A stretch of 64,000 bases of DNA. Origin: Pseudomonas frederiksbergensis. GTDB lineage: Bacteria; Pseudomonadota; Gammaproteobacteria; Pseudomonadales; Pseudomonadaceae. Positions 51,561 through 60,638 of this stretch are shown here, one piece after another. The notes under the pieces are model-generated. The model saw nothing but the letters and a program-made list of their open reading frames with translations. It did no database searches and had not been told where the DNA came from. The translations under genes and the position numbers were made by a program. The number at the start of each line of letters is the position of its first letter. The first letter of the stretch is position 1. The stretch lies in NCBI RefSeq assembly GCF_001952935.1, contig NZ_CP018319.1:1229501-1293500 (forward strand), given 5' to 3'.

Positions 51561-52002
51561 GTCATGGGCTTCCTGAGGTTTGCCTGAGCGGTAGGCGTAT
51601 TCACATCCCATCAGCTTGGCACAGGCGCTGGAAACTGTTGGTCAACTGATCCATTTCACTCCCGCCTTGATCACATCTTTGTTTTCCAAACCCGCCCATG
51701 ACGTCAACCAACGGAGGGGACAACGCCTCTGGCAGTGCTCATCTAGACTTAATGGATAGTCGTAGGCAGAACTGAACACGTCGCTTTGGTGCAGTCGAAT
51801 CAAAAGCAGCGTGGCAAGCTGCCTCAATGCCCTATAAAAGGTGCGGCGAAGACCGTGCCGGGCACTACAAGATGCCCGCTCAGGGTGCCCTGGCCGACGG
51901 CCTGAAATTGCCACGATACCGTGACGTGGTGTGAGTGCCGCAGCCGACACTTTCGGACGACCGACAACCCTCTGGTTTGTCCGTGACCGTGAGGAATGCT
52001 GA
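51561..52002. other. gap upstream of the formate dehydrogenase operon
   Basis: 442 bases with no supported gene; the open frame on the minus strand here has arbitrary-looking composition. The fds promoter must lie here. I saw no convincing sigma-54 (GG-N10-GC) box and no adjacent regulator gene. Confidence 0.5.
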
Positions 52003-52479
52003 ATGCCTGATGAGATGTTGCAATTGCCGATGGTCAACAGCGTGCTAGAGCGCCACAAGGGCTCTGCGGGTGCACTGTTGCCGATTCTTCATGAGATTCA
52101 GGAGGGCATCGGTTACATCCCCGATGCGGCCGTCCCCGAGATTGCCCACGCGCTGAACCTGAGTCAGGCCGAGGTTCGTGGGGTGATCAGCTTTTACCAT
52201 GACTTCCGTACTGCGCCGCCGGCCCGGCATATCCTGCGGCTGTGCCGCGCCGAGTCGTGCAAGAGCCGCGGCGCCGAGCAGCTTGCCGCGCAGTTGCGCG
52301 AGCGTCTGCAACTGGACGATCACGGCAGTAGCGCCGACGGCAGCATCAGTTTGCGCCCGGTGTATTGCCTCGGCGCCTGCGCCTGCTCGCCCGCCCTGGA
52401 ACTGGATGGCCAAGTGCATGCGCGGCTCAGCGCTGAGCGTCTGGATGCCTTGCTTGATGCTTGCCGGGAGGACGCATGA
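52003..52479 (+). CDS. fdsG: NAD-dependent formate dehydrogenase, gamma subunit
   Basis: A NuoE-like thioredoxin-fold subunit of 158 residues carrying a [2Fe-2S] cluster. Ligands are C81 and C86 (LCRAESCKS) and C122 and C126 (YCLGACACSP). It passes electrons within the FdsGB module to NAD+. GAGGAA precedes the ATG by seven bases. First gene of fdsGBAD; its TGA overlaps the fdsB ATG. Confidence 0.93.
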   Translation: MPDEMLQLPMVNSVLERHKGSAGALLPILHEIQEGIGYIPDAAVPEIAHALNLSQAEVRGVISFYHDFRTAPPARHILRLCRAESCKSRGAEQLAAQLRERLQLDDHGSSADGSISLRPVYCLGACACSPALELDGQVHARLSAERLDALLDACREDA

Positions 52480-54038
52480 TGCCGCGCCTCTATCTGCCCT
52501 GTGATTCTCTGGCCCGTGCCGTGGGTGCCAATGAGGTGGCGGTGGCCCTTATCACTCAGGCGCAGGAACGCAATCTGCCGCTGGAGTTGCAGCGCACCAG
52601 TTCGCGCGGCCTGTACTGGCTGGAACCACTGCTGGAAGTGGACAGCCCGCAAGGCCGGCTCGGCTTCGGCCCACTGACCGCCGCTGATGTGCCCTCTGTG
52701 CTCGAAGCCCTGAAAGGCGAGTCGTCCGCGCATCCACTGGCCTTGGGCCTGGTGGAAGAGCTGCCTTATCTCAAGACTCAACAACGCCTGCTGTTCGCCC
52801 GCGCCGGTATTACCCGGCCGTTGTCCCTGGATGATTATCGGGCTCATGGCGGCTTTGAGGGTTTGACCCGCGCCGTCGCTGTGGGCGGCGAGCAGACCGC
52901 GACAGAAGTGTTCGATTCAGGCCTGCGTGGCCGTGGCGGCGCGGCGTTCCCGGCCGGGATCAAATGGCGCACGGTGCGCGCTACCGAGGCTGCGCAGAAG
53001 TACATTGTGTGCAACGCCGACGAAGGCGACTCCGGCACTTTCGCCGACCGGATGTTAATGGAAGGCGACCCCTTCCTGCTGATCGAAGGCATGGCCATTG
53101 CCGGCATCACCGTCGGCGCCACTTACGGCTACATTTATGTGCGCTCGGAATATCCGGACGCCGTGGCCACACTGCGCCAGGCGCTGAACATTGCTCGGTC
53201 CGCCGGTTACTTGGGCGCCAATGTCGGCGGCAGCGGTCTGGCCTTCGATATGGAAGTGCGGGTCGGTGCCGGCGCTTACATCTGCGGTGAGGAAACCGCG
53301 CTGCTGGACTCGCTCGAAGGCAAGCGCGGGATCGTTCGCGCCAAGCCGCCGATCCCTGCGTTGAAGGGTTTGTTTGGCCTGCCGACCCTGGTGCACAACG
53401 TGCTGACCCTGGCCTCGGTGCCGCTGATTCTGGCCAAGGGTGCGCAGTTCTATCGCGATTACGGCATGGGACGTTCCCTCGGCACGATGCCTTTCCAATT
53501 GGCGGGCAATATTCGTCACGGCGGGCTGGTGGAACGGGCCTTTGGCCTGACGCTGCGGGAACTGGTGGAAGACTACGGCGGCGGGACCGCCAGTGGCCGG
53601 CCGCTGAAGGCTGCGCAGGTGGGCGGCCCGCTCGGCACGTGGGTGCCGCCGTCGCAATTCGATACGCCGCTGGATTACGAAGCGTTCGCCGCCATTGGCG
53701 CAATGCTCGGCCACGGTGGTGTGGTGGTGGCGGATGACACGGTGGACATGGCCCACATGGCGCGCTTCGCCATGCAGTTTTGCGCCGAGGAATCCTGCGG
53801 CAAATGCACGCCGTGCCGCATCGGCTCGACCCGGGGCGTGGAGGTGATCGACCGCCTGCTCGCCGCGCCAGACCAGAGCGGTCGCGAAGAGCAGGTGATC
53901 ATCCTCAAGGACCTGTGCGACACGATGCAATACGGTTCGCTGTGTGCGTTGGGCGGCATGGCCCCGTTTCCGGTGGCCAGCGCCCTCAAGTACTTCCCCG
54001 CCGACTTCGGTCTGCAATCTTCGGAGGCCGACCAATGA
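52476..54038 (+). CDS. fdsB: NAD-dependent formate dehydrogenase, beta subunit
   Basis: A NuoF-like flavoprotein of 520 residues, the NAD+-reducing end of the complex. An N-terminal thioredoxin-like part is followed by the FMN/NADH domain (GRGGAAFPAGIKWR, NADEGDSGTFADR, GAYICGEETALLDSLEG) and a [4Fe-4S] motif ESCGKCTPCRIGSTRG near residues 439-448. The first of two adjacent ATGs, at 52476, makes an ATGA overlap with fdsG, and GGAGG precedes it. Confidence 0.94.
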   Translation: MMPRLYLPCDSLARAVGANEVAVALITQAQERNLPLELQRTSSRGLYWLEPLLEVDSPQGRLGFGPLTAADVPSVLEALKGESSAHPLALGLVEELPYLKTQQRLLFARAGITRPLSLDDYRAHGGFEGLTRAVAVGGEQTATEVFDSGLRGRGGAAFPAGIKWRTVRATEAAQKYIVCNADEGDSGTFADRMLMEGDPFLLIEGMAIAGITVGATYGYIYVRSEYPDAVATLRQALNIARSAGYLGANVGGSGLAFDMEVRVGAGAYICGEETALLDSLEGKRGIVRAKPPIPALKGLFGLPTLVHNVLTLASVPLILAKGAQFYRDYGMGRSLGTMPFQLAGNIRHGGLVERAFGLTLRELVEDYGGGTASGRPLKAAQVGGPLGTWVPPSQFDTPLDYEAFAAIGAMLGHGGVVVADDTVDMAHMARFAMQFCAEESCGKCTPCRIGSTRGVEVIDRLLAAPDQSGREEQVIILKDLCDTMQYGSLCALGGMAPFPVASALKYFPADFGLQSSEADQ

Positions 54039-56917
54039 TTACTCTCTTCGACCCAAACACCGATATCGACCTGGGCACCCCGGCCCGCGACAGCGACGTG
54101 CAGGTGACCCTGAACATCGACGGCCGCAGCATCAGCGTGCCCGAAGGCACCTCGGTGATGCGCGCCGCTGCGCTGCTGGGCACCACCATTCCGAAACTGT
54201 GTGCCACCGACAGCCTGGAAGCCTTCGGCTCCTGCCGCATGTGCCTGGTGGAGATCGACGGCATGCGCGGCTACCCCGCGTCCTGCACCACGCCGGTCAC
54301 CGAAGGCATGACCGTGCACACGCAGACGCCGAAACTCGCCACGCTGCGCCGCAACGTCATGGAGCTGTACATCTCCGATCACCCGCTGGATTGCCTGACC
54401 TGCTCGGCCAACGGCAACTGCGAGCTGCAAACCGTCGCTGGCCAAGTTGGTCTGCGGGAAGTGCGTTACGGCTATGAAGGCGAGAACCATCTCGCCGACG
54501 TGAAGGACACCTCCAACCCGTATTTCGATTACGACCCGAGCAAATGCATCGTCTGCAACCGCTGCGTGCGCGCCTGCGAAGAAACCCAGGGCACCTTTGC
54601 CCTGACCATCACCGGGCGCGGTTTTGAATCCCGCGTTGAGGCCGCCGGTGGCGAGAACTTCCTCGACTCGGAATGCGTGTCCTGCGGCGCTTGTGTGCAA
54701 GCCTGCCCGACCGCGACCCTGATGGAAAAAAGCGTGGTCGAACTGGGCCAGCCCGAACGCAGCGTGATCACCACCTGTGCCTATTGCGGCGTGGGTTGCT
54801 CGTTCCGCGCCGAGATGAAAGGCGACCAGTTGGTGCGCATGGTTCCGGACAAGAATGGCCAGGCCAACCACGGCCACTCCTGCGTCAAAGGGCGCTTTGC
54901 CTGGGGCTACGCCACCCACCCGGATCGCATCACCACACCGATGATCCGCAAAAACATCACCGACCCTTGGCAGGAAGTCAGCTGGGATGAAGCGGTGACC
55001 TACGCCGCCAGCGAATTCCGTCGGTTGCAGCAGAAATACGGCCGCGACTCGATTGGTGGCATCACCTCCAGCCGTTGCACCAACGAAGAAACCTACCTGG
55101 TGCAAAAACTGGTGCGCGCCGCGTTCGGCAACAACAACGTCGACACCTGTGCGCGGGTCTGCCACTCGCCGACCGGCTATGGCCTGAAACAAACCCTTGG
55201 CGAGTCCGCCGGCACCCAGAGTTTCGATTCGGTGATGCAGGCCGACGTGATCCTGGTGATGGGCGCCAACCCCAGCGACGCCCACCCGGTGTTCGCTTCC
55301 CAACTCAAACGCCGCTTGCGTGAAGGCGCGCGGCTGATCGTCATCGACCCACGCCGCATTGATCTGGTGGACTCGGTGCATGCTCGCGCCGAATTGCACC
55401 TGGCCCTGCGCCCGGGCACCAACGTCGCCATGCTCAATGCCCTGGCCCACGTCATCGTCACCGAAGGTCTGCTCAATCAGCCCTTCATCGACGCCCGTTG
55501 CGAAGGCACGGATTTCGCCCACTGGAGCGAGTTCGTCAGCCGCGCGGAAAACTCGCCGGAAGTCCTCGGCGCCATCTGCGGCGTAGACCCTGCCAACATC
55601 CGCGCCGCCGCTCGCCTGTATGCCACTGGCGGCAACGCGGCGATCTATTACGGCCTGGGCGTCACCGAGCACAGCCAGGGCAGCACCGCCGTCATGGGCA
55701 TCGCCAACCTGGCCATGGCCACCGGCAACATTGGCCGCGAAGGCGTGGGCGTGAACCCGCTGCGTGGGCAGAACAACGTTCAGGGCTCCTGCGACATGGG
55801 CTCCTTCCCCCACGAACTGCCCGGCTACCGCCACATCTCCAACGAGGTCGTTCGCGCAGAATTCGAACAGGCCTGGAACGTCACCCTGCAACCCGACCCG
55901 GGCCTGCGCATTCCCAACATGTTCGAGGCAGCGTTGAGCGGCAGCTTCAAGGGCTTGTATTGCCAAGGTGAAGACATCGCCCAGAGCGACCCGAATACCC
56001 AACACGTCACCGCAGCCCTGTCCGCCATGGAATGCATCGTGGTGCAGGACATTTTCCTCAACGAAACCGCCAAGTTCGCCCACGTGTTCCTGCCGGGCAG
56101 TTCGTTTCTGGAAAAAGACGGCACCTTCACCAACGCCGAACGACGCATCTCCCGGGTGCGCAAGGTCATGGACCCTCTGGGCGGCAAGGCCGACTGGGAA
56201 GGCACCGTGGCCCTGGCCAACGCCCTGGGCTACCCGATGAACTACGCGCATCCATCAGAAATCATGGATGAAATCGCCAGCCTGACGCCGACCTTTACCA
56301 ACGTCAGCTACGCCGAACTGGATCGCCACGGCAGCCTGCAATGGCCGTGCAACGCCGCGGCACCGGACGGCACGCCGACCATGCACATCGAGGAGTTCGT
56401 GCGCGGCAAGGGGCGCTTCATGCTCACCGGCTACGTGCCCACCGAGGAGAAGGTCAACAATCGCTATCCGCTGCTGCTGACCACCGGGCGCATCCTCAGC
56501 CAGTACAACGTCGGCGCTCAGACCCGGCGTACCGAGAACGTTGCCTGGCACGACGAAGACCGTCTGGAAATCCACCCGACCGACGCCGAGAGTCGTGGCA
56601 TCAACGAAGGTGACTGGGTCGGCATCGGCAGCCGCGCCGGCCAGACCGTACTGCGTGCGCGGGTCACCGAACGGGTCGCCCCGGGCGTGGTGTACACCAC
56701 GTTCCACTTCCCTGAATCGGGGGCCAACGTGATCACCACCGACAACTCCGACTGGGCCACCAACTGTCCGGAGTACAAGGTCACGGCCGTGGAAGTCAGC
56801 CGCGTCTATCACCCGTCCGAGTGGCAAAAACGCTATCAGGAGTTCAGTGACAACCAACACCGCCTGCTCGACGAACGCCGTAAGGCGCGTGGCACTAAAG
56901 CCGAGGTACGCCGATGA
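54035..56917 (+). CDS. fdsA: NAD-dependent formate dehydrogenase, catalytic alpha subunit
   Basis: A 960-residue molybdenum (or tungsten) bis-MGD enzyme that oxidises formate to CO2. An N-terminal [2Fe-2S] domain (SCRMCLVE region) precedes [4Fe-4S] motifs CIVCNRCVRAC (about 171) and CVSCGACVQACP (about 215), then CAYCGVGCSF (about 248). The Mo ligand is C376 in ARVCHSPTGYG, a cysteine, so no selenocysteine is needed. A molybdopterin dinucleotide-binding C-terminal domain closes the chain. ATG at 54035 overlaps the fdsB stop; the frame extends upstream only as antiparallel overlap within fdsB. Soluble cytoplasmic complex by family. Confidence 0.96.
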   Translation: MITLFDPNTDIDLGTPARDSDVQVTLNIDGRSISVPEGTSVMRAAALLGTTIPKLCATDSLEAFGSCRMCLVEIDGMRGYPASCTTPVTEGMTVHTQTPKLATLRRNVMELYISDHPLDCLTCSANGNCELQTVAGQVGLREVRYGYEGENHLADVKDTSNPYFDYDPSKCIVCNRCVRACEETQGTFALTITGRGFESRVEAAGGENFLDSECVSCGACVQACPTATLMEKSVVELGQPERSVITTCAYCGVGCSFRAEMKGDQLVRMVPDKNGQANHGHSCVKGRFAWGYATHPDRITTPMIRKNITDPWQEVSWDEAVTYAASEFRRLQQKYGRDSIGGITSSRCTNEETYLVQKLVRAAFGNNNVDTCARVCHSPTGYGLKQTLGESAGTQSFDSVMQADVILVMGANPSDAHPVFASQLKRRLREGARLIVIDPRRIDLVDSVHARAELHLALRPGTNVAMLNALAHVIVTEGLLNQPFIDARCEGTDFAHWSEFVSRAENSPEVLGAICGVDPANIRAAARLYATGGNAAIYYGLGVTEHSQGSTAVMGIANLAMATGNIGREGVGVNPLRGQNNVQGSCDMGSFPHELPGYRHISNEVVRAEFEQAWNVTLQPDPGLRIPNMFEAALSGSFKGLYCQGEDIAQSDPNTQHVTAALSAMECIVVQDIFLNETAKFAHVFLPGSSFLEKDGTFTNAERRISRVRKVMDPLGGKADWEGTVALANALGYPMNYAHPSEIMDEIASLTPTFTNVSYAELDRHGSLQWPCNAAAPDGTPTMHIEEFVRGKGRFMLTGYVPTEEKVNNRYPLLLTTGRILSQYNVGAQTRRTENVAWHDEDRLEIHPTDAESRGINEGDWVGIGSRAGQTVLRARVTERVAPGVVYTTFHFPESGANVITTDNSDWATNCPEYKVTAVEVSRVYHPSEWQKRYQEFSDNQHRLLDERRKARGTKAEVRR

Positions 56918-57135
56918 GCACTGAAAACCTGATCAAAATGGTCAACCAGATCGCCCAGTACTTCGCCACCGAACCGGATCAGCAACAGGCCGTGCTCGGT
57001 GTGCGTAATCATTTGCAGATGTACTGGACGCCCGGCATGCGCAAGGAGTTGCTGGCCTGGCAGACGGAGCATCAAGGAGCAGACTTGCATCCACTGGCGC
57101 AAGCGGCGGTCAGTGGGGCGGGCTGGGAGGCTTAG
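56914..57135 (+). CDS. fdsD: formate dehydrogenase delta subunit
   Basis: A 73-residue protein (LIKMVNQIAQYFATEP, WTPGMRKELLAW, HPLAQAAVSG) matching the FdsD family, which supports assembly or stability of the soluble formate dehydrogenase. Its ATG overlaps the fdsA stop (ATGA). The usual sulfurtransferase chaperone gene fdsC/fdhD does not follow; it must be encoded elsewhere. Confidence 0.92.
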   Translation: MSTENLIKMVNQIAQYFATEPDQQQAVLGVRNHLQMYWTPGMRKELLAWQTEHQGADLHPLAQAAVSGAGWEA

Positions 57136-57166
57136 GCCCACACGATCTGAAGCCGACCAAAAAAAC

Positions 57167-57258
57167 CTGTGGGAGTGAGCCTGCTCGCGATGAGGGAGTG
57201 TCAGTCGACCGATATGGCGCCTGACACTCCCTCATCGCGAGCAGGCTCACTCCCACAG
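57167..57258. repeat. REPIN with perfect 38-bp arms after fdsD
   Basis: Arms 57167-57204 and 57221-57258 are exact reverse complements for all 38 bases, with a 16-base centre. The outer part is the GTGGGAGTGAGCCTGCTCGCG REP subtype; the inner part (GAGGGAGTGTCAG) is unrelated to other REPs here. It lies between the convergent fds operon and the histidine kinase gene and may end both transcripts. Confidence 0.9.
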
Positions 57259-57286
57259 GGGCTCCTCATCAGCATCGGTCGAATCA

Positions 57287-58645
57287 TCAACCTGGATGCA
57301 CCGGCAACACCACCAACGCCTCCAACCCACCCTTCGACCGATTTCGCAGTGTCAGCTCGCCTCCGTGTTCCAGCACAATCGCCCGCGCCGCCGACAGCCC
57401 CAATCCAACACCCCCGGTACTTTTGTTCCGCGAGCCTTCCAACCGGAAGAACGGCACGAACACTTGTTCAAGGCTGGCCTCCGCAATACCTGGCCCACGA
57501 TCCAGCACTTTGATCCGCACCTCGCCAGCTGCGGGGCTCAGTTCAATCGCCGGCTCACTGCCGTACTTGATCGCGTTATCCAGCAGATTGGTCATCACCC
57601 GCTTAAGCCCCAACGGTCGCCCGAAATACACCCACCGCAGCGGCCCGCTGAACGTAATGTCGACGCCCTGATCCCGATAATCGTCCAGCAGCGTTTGCAG
57701 CAATTCCGCCAGATCGAACTGGGTCGCAGGCTCAAGCCGCGCATCATCGCGAAAGAACTCCAGCGCCGAGTTGATCATTGCCTGCATTTCATCCACGTCA
57801 CGAAACAACCGCTGCTGTTGCTCGCTGTCTTCAATGAATTCCCCCCGCAAGCGCATCCGCGTCAGGGGCGCGCGCAGGTCGTGGGAGATGGCGGCGAGCA
57901 TTTGCGTGCGGTCGCGGATGAAGTGCTGCAACTGGGCCTGCATGGCATTGAACGCGAGGATCGCCTGGCGGATTTCGTGGGGGCCGAGCGGTTCGATTGG
58001 CGGTGCGCGAAAGTCCACTCCGAAGCGCCGGGCGCCCTCGGCGAAGTGCTGCAACGGTGTGGCGAGGCGCCGGGTGGCGATCAGTGCGACCACGGCGGTG
58101 GAGATCAGCACCAGCAGGATGACGATCAGGTAGCGCGGCGTTTCGTCGAGCCCCCAACTGCGCGAGGGCGCGGAGAACATCAGCCATGTCGAATCCGATA
58201 GCTCGATCAATAGCGCGTAATGGGCATCGGCCGTGTGTTCCGTCCAGTCGGCCGGTTCATAGGCTTCGATGCGTCGGTCAGGGGTCTTGAGCATGGGCTG
58301 CAGAATGGTCGAGCCGATGCCGGACTTCGGATCTTCCACAGCCGGCAAATTGAGATCGTGCCTATCAGGATGCCAACTGACGGTGAAGCCGTTCTCGCTG
58401 GCCGCTTGCGCCAATGAGTTGCGCAGGGGCGCCGGAGCGGCCTCGACCACACGGGTGATGGCGGCGGCTTTTTCCAGCAGGCCGATTTCGGTCAGCGGCG
58501 GACGCGCCCAGACGCCGGCCAGTTGGATAAACAGCCCATTGAGCGCCAGTGAAATGAGCATGGCCAGGATGATCGTCAACGCGATCCAGCGCGCCACCGT
58601 ATCTTGCGGCCAGTCTCGGGCGCGAATCCGCTTCAACCCGCTCAT
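57287..58645 (-). CDS. sensor histidine kinase, EnvZ-like
   Basis: A 452-residue inner-membrane kinase. Transmembrane helices at about 18-42 and 171-190 flank a 130-residue periplasmic sensor. A HAMP linker (190-245) and the DHp domain with H255 (AISHDLRAPLTRMRL) follow. The ATP domain has DNAIKYG, DRGPGIAEASLEQVFVPF and GVGLGLSAARAIV. Start overlaps the response regulator stop by four bases. The signal is unknown; no target gene is obvious beside it except the divergent mlaA-type gene. Confidence 0.93.
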   Translation of the reverse strand: MSGLKRIRARDWPQDTVARWIALTIILAMLISLALNGLFIQLAGVWARPPLTEIGLLEKAAAITRVVEAAPAPLRNSLAQAASENGFTVSWHPDRHDLNLPAVEDPKSGIGSTILQPMLKTPDRRIEAYEPADWTEHTADAHYALLIELSDSTWLMFSAPSRSWGLDETPRYLIVILLVLISTAVVALIATRRLATPLQHFAEGARRFGVDFRAPPIEPLGPHEIRQAILAFNAMQAQLQHFIRDRTQMLAAISHDLRAPLTRMRLRGEFIEDSEQQQRLFRDVDEMQAMINSALEFFRDDARLEPATQFDLAELLQTLLDDYRDQGVDITFSGPLRWVYFGRPLGLKRVMTNLLDNAIKYGSEPAIELSPAAGEVRIKVLDRGPGIAEASLEQVFVPFFRLEGSRNKSTGGVGLGLSAARAIVLEHGGELTLRNRSKGGLEALVVLPVHPG

Positions 58646-59352
58646 CGCCGCGTCACGCTGGGCGTGAACAGGTAACCGCCATTGCGCACGGTGCGAATCA
58701 TCGCCGGCCGTTTGGTATCGGATTCGAGTTTGCGGCGCAGGCGACTGACCTGGACGTCGATGCTGCGATCGAACGCTTCATGACAATGCCCACGCGCCAG
58801 GTCCAGCAATTGCTCGCGGGTGAGAATGCGTTGCGGGTGTTCGACGAAGACCAGCAGCAAGTCGAACTCACCGGCCGACAGCGGAATCATCACGTTGTCC
58901 GGCGAGCGCAGTTCACGTCGCGTAACGTCCAGGTGCCAGTCGGCGAAGTCGATCAGCGGCCGTGGCCGTTCCTGCAATACCGGACGGCGCTCGTCCACGC
59001 GGCGCAGCACGGCGCGCACTCGGGCCAGCAGCTCACGGGCGTCGAAGGGTTTGGTCAGGTAATCGTCGGCGCCCAGTTCCAGGCCGACCACCCGATCACT
59101 GAGCTCACCCATGGCGGTGAGCATGATCACCGGTATCGCGTATCGGATCCGCAGTTGCTGGCACAGGATCAGCCCGCTGTCCCCGGGCAACATCACATCA
59201 AGAATGATCAGGTCTGGCGGCTGTCGCTCGATGGCCGCCCACAGCGATGCCCCATCGGTGGCGACTTCGACGCTGTAGCCGTGCTGCACGAAGAATTTTT
59301 TCAGGAGATCAAGGACTTCAAGGTCGTCGTCCACAATTAAAAGGCTGTTCAC
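58642..59352 (-). CDS. OmpR-family response regulator
   Basis: A 236-residue two-component regulator. The receiver domain has acidic residues D8-D10, phosphorylation site D52 (IILDVMLPGDSG) and switch lysine KPFDARELLARV. The C-terminal winged helix carries SAGEFDLLLVFVEHPQRILTREQLL and RSIDVQVSRLRRKLE. It is first gene of the pair, coupled to the kinase by ATGA. Divergent from the mlaA-like gene across 166 bp. Confidence 0.94.
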   Translation of the reverse strand: MNSLLIVDDDLEVLDLLKKFFVQHGYSVEVATDGASLWAAIERQPPDLIILDVMLPGDSGLILCQQLRIRYAIPVIMLTAMGELSDRVVGLELGADDYLTKPFDARELLARVRAVLRRVDERRPVLQERPRPLIDFADWHLDVTRRELRSPDNVMIPLSAGEFDLLLVFVEHPQRILTREQLLDLARGHCHEAFDRSIDVQVSRLRRKLESDTKRPAMIRTVRNGGYLFTPSVTRR

Positions 59353-59518
59353 CGAAGGTCACTTAAGGGGCGAATGGAACCGCCATCTAAAACCATTCAC
59401 GGCAGCGCGTCATATATTTCAATCCTGTAATAAAACGTCAGCGGCGCAACAAACCAGACATCTTTGCGCAAGGCTTGGGGCTCAGCATCTCGGCGAATTC
59501 CTCCCGAGAATCGCATTC

Positions 59519-60307
59519 ATGTTGCCTTTCAATTGTGCTCCCTGGCTGACCCGCAACACCTCGATTGCCGTGCTGGCCGCCGGGTTGGCGGGCTGCAGCA
59601 GTCAGCCGCCGGCCACCGATGCGAGTTGCGCCGACATCGCCTACACGGTGTACGACCCGGCGGAACCGTTCAACCGTGGGGTTTTTGCGTTCAATCGGGT
59701 GGTCGATGACTATGCCCTGGCGCCGGTCGCTCGCGGCTATCGCTACTCGCCGGATTTCTTCCAGACCGGTGTGCATAACTTTGTGGCGAACTTCGGCGAG
59801 CCCAAGGTGTTCATCAATGACCTGCTGCAAGGCAACCCGATGCGCTCGGCCAATACCCTGGGGCGTTTCGTGCTGAACACCACGGTCGGTGTAGTGGGCT
59901 TGATCGATGTCTCCGGCATGGCCGGCATCCCGCGTCACGACGCGGACTTCGGCCAGACGTTCGGCGTGTGGGGCATCGGCAACGGGCCGATCGTCGAACT
60001 GCCTTTGCTCGGCACCTCCAACAGCCGCGACGCGGTCGGCCGGGTGCTCGGTTTTGTGGTCTATCCGTTTGGCAGCAACAGCGACACCGTGGACACATTG
60101 GCCACGATCAGCACGGTCGGCGGCTTCGTCGATGGCCGCGCAGAAGCCTTACCGCTGACCGACAGCCTGCAAAAACTGCCGGACTACTACAGCGCGTTAC
60201 GCAACGTGGTCGCCGAACATCGTGCCGCTTACGTCGCCGATGGCAAACAGGGCTTGGCGCAACCAACCAAACCTCAATGCACAGGAGCACCGGCCGATGG
60301 TTTCTGA
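59519..60307 (+). CDS. mlaA: MlaA (VacJ) family outer-membrane lipoprotein
   Basis: A 262-residue lipoprotein of the Mla retrograde phospholipid transport system. Lipobox LAGC gives C26. The MlaA core is clear: YDPAEPFNRGVFAFNRVVDDY, FINDLLQGN, RFVLNTTVGVVGLIDVSGMAGI and DFGQTFGVWGIGNGPIVELPLLG. The rest of the Mla genes are not nearby, so this may be a second, stand-alone copy. It is followed by an overlapping small gene. Confidence 0.92.
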   Translation: MLPFNCAPWLTRNTSIAVLAAGLAGCSSQPPATDASCADIAYTVYDPAEPFNRGVFAFNRVVDDYALAPVARGYRYSPDFFQTGVHNFVANFGEPKVFINDLLQGNPMRSANTLGRFVLNTTVGVVGLIDVSGMAGIPRHDADFGQTFGVWGIGNGPIVELPLLGTSNSRDAVGRVLGFVVYPFGSNSDTVDTLATISTVGGFVDGRAEALPLTDSLQKLPDYYSALRNVVAEHRAAYVADGKQGLAQPTKPQCTGAPADGF

Positions 60308-60554
60308 AGGCAATGGCCTGATTCTGCAGCAACGGGTCACCCAGCAAGACCCGGCCACTCTGCACTGCCGGGAAATCACCCTGCGCCTGTCCGCGGACTG
60401 TCGCCATCTGGTGCTCAGCCGCTACACCGAACACTATGGCCCGGCGCAGGTGCGATGCCTCGAGCGGAGCCATACGGTGTCTGTGACAGAGCTGTTTCGC
60501 TGGCTGGTAGCCAATGGCAAGACCGATGTAATGGAGGCGGGCAACGAGCAGTAG
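60297..60554 (+). CDS. unknown 85-residue protein coupled to mlaA
   Basis: Begins 11 bases before the mlaA stop, with AGGAG nine bases ahead of the ATG inside mlaA. The sequence (LQQRVTQQDPATLHCREITL ... VTELFRWLVANGK) is soluble, with no signal peptide or membrane helix. No family is recognised. Overlap and RBS argue for a real gene co-translated with mlaA. Confidence 0.7.
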   Translation: MVSEGNGLILQQRVTQQDPATLHCREITLRLSADCRHLVLSRYTEHYGPAQVRCLERSHTVSVTELFRWLVANGKTDVMEAGNEQ

Positions 60555-60638
60555 CCTTGACGGTCAGATTCGAGCCAGTTGCGTTTCATTGACATCAGCT
60601 GCGTTATCATCGCGCGCTTCTCTGTTCCAGAAACCCGG

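Noticed and set aside
51096..51587. 163-codon plus-strand frame preceded by GGGGAGGAG
   Set aside because: Good Shine-Dalgarno look-alike, but the frame is antisense to the K+ channel, whose filter and helices are intact, and its own sequence is low-complexity and basic.
51800..51840. Possible sigma-54 promoter for fds (GTGGCAAGCTGCC)
   Set aside because: The GG and GC elements are not ten bases apart as required.
51642..52058. 138-codon minus-strand frame upstream of fdsG
   Set aside because: No domain, unusual Ser/Arg composition, overlaps the fdsG start.
53675..56251. 858-codon open frame antisense to fdsA
   Set aside because: High-GC shadow of a real gene; composition is rich in H, V, G and A, with no motif.
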